Made by a program: the position numbers and the translations under genes. A stretch of 10,988 nt of DNA from Dethiobacter sp. (GTDB lineage: Bacteria > Bacillota > Dethiobacteria > DTU022): assembly GCA_018333405.1 (NCBI GenBank), contig JAGXSR010000076.1:1-10988 (forward strand), in the 5' to 3' direction. Under the pieces are notes generated by a model, which was not told the DNA's origin, made no database searches, and was given only the letters and a program-made list of their open reading frames with translations. Shown here in pieces: positions 7,587 through 10,988 of this stretch. Within the stretch, counting starts at the first letter, position 1. The number at the start of each line of letters is the position of its first letter.

Positions 7587-7665
7587 TTCTCCTTTCCTGA
7601 ATATGTTCCAATGATCTTTAATCGGTTCTCGGCGCAATCCGCCAGACACAGCTTTTTCACCGCTT

Positions 7666-7694
7666 ATTATACCATTTTCTCACTTCCGGGTTAA
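7666..7694 (-). promoter_or_regulatory. Sigma-A promoter of the stnABC operon, extended -10
   Basis: On the minus strand TTAACC (7689-7694) and TATAAT (7666-7671) are separated by exactly 17 bases. The -10 box is preceded by TGG, giving the extended form TGGTATAAT, which compensates for the 4-of-6 match at -35. The -35 box overlaps the stop codon of the Kae1-like gene. Transcription would start near 7659, leaving a leader of roughly 95 bases before stnA. This indicates that the redox genes can be expressed independently of the nusB group. Confidence 0.7.
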
Positions 7695-8668
7695 TCCTGA
7701 ATCCTGTATCCTGTATCCTGACCCCTATATCTCCGCGCGGCCTGCACGGCAACCCCCACCGCGCTGTCCGAGCAATAAGGGGCGGCCGCAAAGAAAAGTT
7801 TAAGGCCAGGCAAAACGCCGGTCAGCTTCTCTTGCAGGCGCGCCCGGATAAAAGCATTGGCGGCTACGCCGCCTACCACCAGGACTGCCTGAAAGGAAGA
7901 TCTTTTGACCGCCGAGGCCAGGGCCAGAGATAACGAATCAGCAATACAGCGCTCCACGGCCCGGGCCAGATCCGCCCTGGGGCAGCCTTCCTGAAGAAGG
8001 CGCCTGGCTTGACTCTCCGGGCCGGAGAAGCTAATCACAGCCCCCTTGACCGCTAAGGGCAAATCTACCCCGCCCGTCTGCGCCCCGTGGGCCAGACGCT
8101 CCAGCTGCGGCCCGGCCGGAAACGAAAGTTCCATGGCTACACCGATGCGGTCGATAAACTGTCCGGCGTTCAAATCAGCGCTGCCCCCTAGGCGCTGTAT
8201 ATCCAAGGTTCCCGGGGCAGTTTCCTCTGCCTCCAAAATTTCGGTAGTACCGCCGGAAAGATGGGCCACCAAGGTGCGTCCCAAAGGGAGCCCCACTGAC
8301 CAGAGCCCTGCCGTAAGGTGGCCATCCTGGTGGGTGGAAGAAAAAAAACAAAGGTCCATGGTCTGCGCAATAAATTTACCAAAAGCCTCGCTTACTTTAA
8401 AAACCGGCATATATGAGCCTTCTGCCGGACGGGGGCGGGTAGATGCGGCCACCGCCGCCAGGGGAGCGCTTTTCAGCGCCGCCGCTCCTTCCGCCCACAA
8501 TCGGGGCAGGTTCTGCAGATGGGCGAAAACCGCTTCTGATTGGCGCAGCCCCAACCCTCCTTCAGGCACGGAGAGCAGCTCTCGTTTTTCCCAAACCAGA
8601 TGTTCCGACTGGTCTACTAAGGCTGCTGCGGTAGTGTAAGCTGAGGTGTCCAACCCTAAAAACAGCAT
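7691..8668 (-). CDS. Divergent TsaD/Kae1-like ASKHA-fold protein (O-sialoglycoprotein endopeptidase family paralogue)
   Basis: A 325-residue relative of TsaD/Kae1, the t6A tRNA-modification protein, often labelled O-sialoglycoprotein endopeptidase. The HxxxH metal ligands are kept (H113, H117 in STHQDGHL), as are the later Asp ligand (D301 in YCSDSAVG), the phosphate loop SGG (138-140, here SGGTTE instead of SGGHT) and GGVAAN (266-271). It departs from genuine TsaD at the N-terminus, where LGLDTSAYTTAA replaces GIETSCDET, so it is probably not the housekeeping TsaD. Its function is unknown; a role in nucleotide or metal chemistry is inference. The ATG at 8668 lies four bases after the nusB stop, with AAAGGG directly before it, which suggests coupled translation; longer in-frame extensions lack a ribosome binding site and family similarity. 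The last residues (GQDTGYRIQD) come from a 7-bp tandem repeat. Confidence 0.82.
   Translation of the reverse strand: MLFLGLDTSAYTTAAALVDQSEHLVWEKRELLSVPEGGLGLRQSEAVFAHLQNLPRLWAEGAAALKSAPLAAVAASTRPRPAEGSYMPVFKVSEAFGKFIAQTMDLCFFSSTHQDGHLTAGLWSVGLPLGRTLVAHLSGGTTEILEAEETAPGTLDIQRLGGSADLNAGQFIDRIGVAMELSFPAGPQLERLAHGAQTGGVDLPLAVKGAVISFSGPESQARRLLQEGCPRADLARAVERCIADSLSLALASAVKRSSFQAVLVVGGVAANAFIRARLQEKLTGVLPGLKLFFAAAPYCSDSAVGVAVQAARRYRGQDTGYRIQD
7694..7721. repeat. Four-copy 7-bp tandem repeat at the 3' end of the Kae1-like gene
   Basis: Four consecutive heptamers, ATCCTGA, ATCCTGT, ATCCTGT and ATCCTGA on the + strand, end directly at the stop codon. Because 7 is not a multiple of 3, the repeat is read through all frames and yields a low-complexity tail. 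It also abuts the -35 box of the stnABC promoter, so copy-number change could alter both the protein C-terminus and the stop position. Confidence 0.75.
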
Positions 8669-8672
8669 CCCT

Positions 8673-9089
8673 TTATTCTTCACGCCCATGGGAATCGCCG
8701 GCTGCCCGGTCCAGCAGGCCGTTAATAAAAGCAACCGCCTCACTGGTGCCGCCGTATTTTTTTGCCAGTTCCAGCGCCTCATTAATGGATACGGCGGGTG
8801 GGATATCAGGCCGGTGTGAAATTTCATAAAGAGCCAAGCGCAAGAGATTCCGGTCCACCGCGGAAATCCGCTTCAGCTCCCAGTTTACCAGGTGCTTACC
8901 GATCAGTTCGTCGATCTCCTGCCGGTGATTGCATACGCCATGAACCAGCTCTTCGATGAAGCAGATCTGCTCCTGGCTGAAACTTTGGCCCTCCAAGGCG
9001 TATCTCAGTGCCGGACGGGGAAGAGCTTTTCCGACATCAATCTGAAACAGCGCCCGAAAAGCTATTTCTCGGGCCAAGCGACGGGACAT
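8673..9089 (-). CDS. nusB: Transcription antitermination factor NusB
   Basis: A 138-residue all-helical protein of normal NusB length. It opens MSRRLAREIAFRALFQIDVG, the conserved N-terminal helix, and carries WELKRISAVDRNLLRLALYEI and PAVSINEALELAKKYG followed by AVAFINGLLDR, the diagnostic family stretches. NusB with NusE (ribosomal protein S10) binds boxA RNA and supports antitermination of rRNA operons. A TTG six bases upstream is in frame, but GGAGG lies eight bases from the ATG at 9089 and only two from the TTG, so the ATG is chosen. A 70-base gap separates it from the DUF2273 gene with no convincing promoter or terminator, so it is probably co-transcribed with asp23-amaP-DUF2273. Confidence 0.96.
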   Translation of the reverse strand: MSRRLAREIAFRALFQIDVGKALPRPALRYALEGQSFSQEQICFIEELVHGVCNHRQEIDELIGKHLVNWELKRISAVDRNLLRLALYEISHRPDIPPAVSINEALELAKKYGGTSEAVAFINGLLDRAAGDSHGREE

Positions 9090-9159
9090 TGGCAATACCT
9101 CCGGGCTTTAGTGGATTAAAAAACGATTAAAATACATTAGCTTATCCACCACTTTGCGT

Positions 9160-9390
9160 TTAAAATTCGTCTCTGGGGCTAAACAGCCGGGTCAGCCATT
9201 GGCGCAAACCCTTGCTCACATCCAGGCGCCAGCCGATCAGAACGCCGCCGGATACACAGAAATAGATGAATACGGCCCACCAAAAAGAATTTAGGCTGAT
9301 CACCAGGATTGCAAAAATAAGACCGAACAAACCGCCCAATACCTTTCCCCAGTGCCTGCTCATCAAGGCCCACCAATTTACTTCCGTCAC
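9160..9390 (-). CDS. DUF2273 small integral membrane protein
   Basis: A 76-residue protein with two predicted membrane helices, about residues 17-33 (VLGGLFGLIFAILVISL) and 36-54 (FWWAVFIYFCVSGGVLIGW), followed by a basic amphipathic tail. Size, the two-helix layout and the position directly after amaP match the DUF2273 family, which regularly accompanies Asp23 and AmaP in Firmicutes. The start is a GTG at 9390 with AGGAGGGG six bases upstream; that site overlaps the amaP stop codon, so the two genes are closely coupled. Its molecular function is not established. By context it probably sits in the cytoplasmic membrane with AmaP and the Asp23 protein. Confidence 0.85.
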   Translation of the reverse strand: MTEVNWWALMSRHWGKVLGGLFGLIFAILVISLNSFWWAVFIYFCVSGGVLIGWRLDVSKGLRQWLTRLFSPRDEF

Positions 9391-9402
9391 AGCGCTCCCC
9401 TC

Positions 9403-9960
9403 CTAGTTGGGCCGGATCAATTTCTTGGCCGGCGCCTGGTCTAAGATAATATTTTCGACCACGACTTTAACCTCGTGCACAACAAATCCGGTGATCTGCT
9501 CCAGGTACTCTTTTACCTTCAGCTGCAGCGCGGCTACCAGGCCGGGCAGCTCCAGGTCGGGCATCACTTTGATTTTAATTTTAACCACTAAACCATCGTT
9601 GGACTGGTAAACAAAACGCCCGCCGTCCCTGACGCCCTGGGTCTGTTGCACTACCCGTAAAACCATATTCTCCATGGCCAAAATAGCGATGCGTATTTCA
9701 CCAAGCGCACTGGTTTGCAAAACCGTATCGGGCGCCGGTTTTCTGCCGGCACGCAGCCCCGAAACCAGCAGGAGGAAGGCCGCAATAAGCAGGCCGGCGC
9801 CAGCGGCAAGCGCCAGCGGACTGCCTTCTAAATTATTGCTCAGGCTTATCCCCCAACCCGGCAAAGCAAGCAACTCAAAGGCGATAGCTAAACCCAGCAA
9901 ACCGGCCGCCGCGGCGATCAGCCCCAGCAGGATCATAAACAGACGCGCTCCGATATTCAT
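9403..9960 (-). CDS. amaP: Alkaline shock response membrane anchor protein AmaP
   Basis: A 185-residue membrane protein. Two hydrophobic helices (about residues 7-31 and 48-68) are followed by a cytoplasmic domain of about 115 residues, with LGEIRIAILAMENMVLRVV near 86-104 and an Asp23-like alpha/beta stretch ending VVHEVKVVVENI. This is the arrangement of AmaP, which anchors Asp23 at the membrane in Staphylococcus aureus. The gene lies between asp23 and DUF2273, as in many Firmicutes. GAAGGAGG lies upstream of the ATG at a rather long 12-base spacing; an ATT one codon earlier would be better spaced, but such starts are rare. It is likely part of the envelope-stress or cell-wall homeostasis group driven by the promoter upstream of asp23. 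Confidence 0.88.
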   Translation of the reverse strand: MNIGARLFMILLGLIAAAAGLLGLAIAFELLALPGWGISLSNNLEGSPLALAAGAGLLIAAFLLLVSGLRAGRKPAPDTVLQTSALGEIRIAILAMENMVLRVVQQTQGVRDGGRFVYQSNDGLVVKIKIKVMPDLELPGLVAALQLKVKEYLEQITGFVVHEVKVVVENIILDQAPAKKLIRPN

Positions 9961-10006
9961 AATCGCGTGAAGCCTCCTTCATTAATCGCTTATTTTAAGG
10001 ACTTTT

Positions 10007-10411
10007 TTAAAAATCACCATCCTCGGCCTCTTTATCCGCGCTCCCTTTATGGAAGCTGACACCCTGAACATGAATATTAACCTGCGGCACCCGTAACCCG
10101 GTCATATTCTCCACAGCTTTCTTCACGCTCTCCTGTATTTCCCAGGCTACATCAGGAATGCGCACCCCGTAGTTGACTACAATAAATATATCAATTTTTG
10201 CTTCTTCCGCTCCGACTTCCACTTTGACCCCTTTGGACATGTAGCGCCGCCCCAGCACCTCGGCGATGCCGCCGGCAATGCCGCCGCTCATCGCGGCCAC
10301 CCCTTCCACCTCCACCGCCACCATCCCGGCAATAGTAGAGACTACATCGTCGGCGATACGCAGGCTGCCGATTTCCAAAGACGGGGCCCGTCCTTCTTCT
10401 GACAACATCAT
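10007..10411 (-). CDS. Asp23/Gls24 family envelope stress response protein
   Basis: A 134-residue Asp23/Gls24 family protein. The core LEIGSLRIADDVVSTIAGMVAVE, then VEGVAAMSGG, then KVEVGAEEAKIDIFIVVNYGVRIPDVAWEIQ and NMTGLRVPQVNIHVQGV, follows the family pattern closely. The Staphylococcus homologue Asp23 is an abundant membrane-associated protein tied to cell-wall stress; in Clostridia the gene regularly sits between spoIIIA or accBC and nusB. Two adjacent ATG codons (10411 and 10408) are possible starts; GGAGG is five bases from the first and eight from the second. It is the first gene after the promoter at 10487-10515, with a leader of about 70 bases. No signal peptide or membrane helix is seen, in line with recruitment by AmaP. 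Confidence 0.92.
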   Translation of the reverse strand: MMLSEEGRAPSLEIGSLRIADDVVSTIAGMVAVEVEGVAAMSGGIAGGIAEVLGRRYMSKGVKVEVGAEEAKIDIFIVVNYGVRIPDVAWEIQESVKKAVENMTGLRVPQVNIHVQGVSFHKGSADKEAEDGDF

Positions 10412-10486
10412 GTATACCTCCCGTCAACCCATTTTTCAAACTTAAACCCAATCGCAACAACAAACACCAGGCACTCTATAGCATTG

Positions 10487-10515
10487 ATTATACCAAACTT
10501 CGGCAAATTGTTCAA
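10487..10515 (-). promoter_or_regulatory. Sigma-A promoter of the asp23-amaP-DUF2273-nusB operon
   Basis: On the minus strand TTGAAC (10510-10515) and a perfect TATAAT (10487-10492) are separated by 17 bases. TGG precedes the -10 box, giving the same extended TGGTATAAT as in the stnABC promoter. Transcription would begin near 10480, about 70 bases before the asp23 start. It lies just after the spoIIIAH stop codon, which separates the sporulation genes from this vegetative operon. Confidence 0.8.
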
Positions 10516-10521
10516 TTTGCC
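10502..10521. promoter_or_regulatory. Perfect 20-bp palindrome covering the -35 box: putative operator
   Basis: The arms GGCAAATTG (10502-10510) and CAATTTGCC (10513-10521) are perfect complements around two bases, and the -35 hexamer of the asp23 promoter lies inside them. A two-base gap makes this a poor RNA hairpin but a natural site for a dimeric DNA-binding regulator, which would block RNA polymerase. It also follows the spoIIIAH stop by ten bases, so a terminator role was considered, but no T-tract follows. The regulator is not identified. Confidence 0.55.
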
Positions 10522-10531
10522 CACGCAAAGG

Positions 10532-10988
10532 CTAATAGCGTGCAATAACCTGTATATCCTCCCGGTTAATACCGGCCACCCCGGCCACTGCGTCCGTTAT
10601 TTGTATAAACTCCCGTTCACTGATCTCTTGTTGTTTGACCATCACTGTGGCTACCTGGTTGCGATAAAAGAAGATGGCATCCTCAAACCCCTGCGCTTTG
10701 ATCATATTTTCTATAAGCAGCTCCTGTTCCATTAATTGAACCAGTTCAATGATCATCTCTTCCGCTTCCTGCTTGGAGCCATCACTGGTATTGGGATTGT
10801 TTAAAAGATCCTCCAGCATCTCCACTTCCTGCGACCTGATCCGATCCCGCTGCAGCCGGTACTCCACAAAAAAAGCTCCTCCCCGGTCGATCTCCCACTC
10901 CTGATTATCAACGATCCCGTTTAACATTTCCGCCGGATTTTCGCCAGTATAAGCTTTATAGCTACTCTGCATATCCCGCTCCAACCCG
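10532..10988 (-). CDS. spoIIIAH: Stage III sporulation protein AH, C-terminal part
   Basis: An open frame entering from the right edge and ending at TAG 10532; about 152 residues are visible. The stretch FFVEYRLQRDRIRSQEVEMLEDLLNNPNTS, then helices with AEEMIIELVQLMEQELLIENMIKAQGFEDAIFF and the ending VAGINREDIQVI, is the conserved C-terminal domain of SpoIIIAH, which has a YscJ/FliF-like ring-building fold. In Bacillus subtilis it spans the mother-cell membrane and binds SpoIIQ of the forespore to form a channel across the septum during engulfment. The N-terminal membrane helix would lie outside the window. It would be the last gene of the spoIIIA operon; its own sporulation promoter is not in view. 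Confidence 0.93.
   Translation of the reverse strand, partial: GLERDMQSSYKAYTGENPAEMLNGIVDNQEWEIDRGGAFFVEYRLQRDRIRSQEVEMLEDLLNNPNTSDGSKQEAEEMIIELVQLMEQELLIENMIKAQGFEDAIFFYRNQVATVMVKQQEISEREFIQITDAVAGVAGINREDIQVIARY

Noticed and set aside
7588..7660. Rex-type redox operator or riboswitch in the stnA leader
   Set aside because: No palindrome of the TTGTGA-N-TCACAA type; only a small GGCG/CGCC stem is visible, insufficient to name a regulatory RNA.
8669..8827. N-terminal extension of the Kae1-like protein starting at 8827
   Set aside because: The extra 53 residues lie within nusB in another frame and show no family similarity; the conserved ASKHA beginning LFLGLDTS follows the ATG at 8668.
9111..9149. 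Inverted repeat GTGGAT...ATCCAC between DUF2273 and nusB
   Set aside because: Only six pairs with a loop of 27 bases and no T-tract; too weak to call a terminator or operator.

Overview
The window reads as a piece of chromosome from a spore-forming anaerobic member of the Clostridia (Firmicutes). The evidence is a SpoIIIAH sporulation gene, an Asp23/AmaP/DUF2273 envelope cluster, the Clostridia-style order spoIIIAH - asp23 - nusB - xseA - xseB - ispA, strong purine-rich Shine-Dalgarno sites and a moderately high G+C content. All recognised protein-coding genes lie on the minus strand, so the operon reads from high to low coordinates. The species cannot be named from the sequence alone; an acetogen or a syntrophic anaerobe would fit the redox genes.

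Layout in transcription order. (1) The C-terminal part of spoIIIAH, cut by the right edge. (2) An intergenic region with a near-consensus sigma-A promoter whose -35 box lies inside a perfect 20-bp palindrome. (3) asp23 - amaP - DUF2273 - nusB - a divergent TsaD/Kae1-like gene, closely spaced. (4) A second promoter with an extended -10 box, its -35 box overlapping the stop codon of the Kae1-like gene. (5) A three-gene redox operon: a NuoE/HydC-like subunit, a NuoF/HydB-like subunit, and an 1150-residue protein that fuses a NuoG-type iron-sulfur N-terminus, a GltD/NfnB-type flavin NAD(P)H domain, ferredoxin clusters and a NuoG-like molybdopterin-fold domain without a visible catalytic Cys or Sec. 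(6) xseA - xseB (exonuclease VII) and the first 49 codons of ispA, with a REP-like hairpin between xseB and ispA.

The centrepiece is the redox operon. Its subunit set matches the Sporomusa-type Nfn (Stn) transhydrogenase, which couples ferredoxin, NADH and NADPH pools. No H-cluster motif and no formate dehydrogenase active-site residue is visible, so a hydrogenase or formate dehydrogenase reading is not supported. It lies between nusB and xseA, where many Clostridia carry folD. The other genes are housekeeping (transcription antitermination, DNA repair, isoprenoid synthesis) or envelope and sporulation functions. Nothing suggests a mobile element, prophage, CRISPR array or RNA gene. Every intergenic gap is under 125 bases and is covered by the promoter, hairpin and leader entries below, or by the rejected list.
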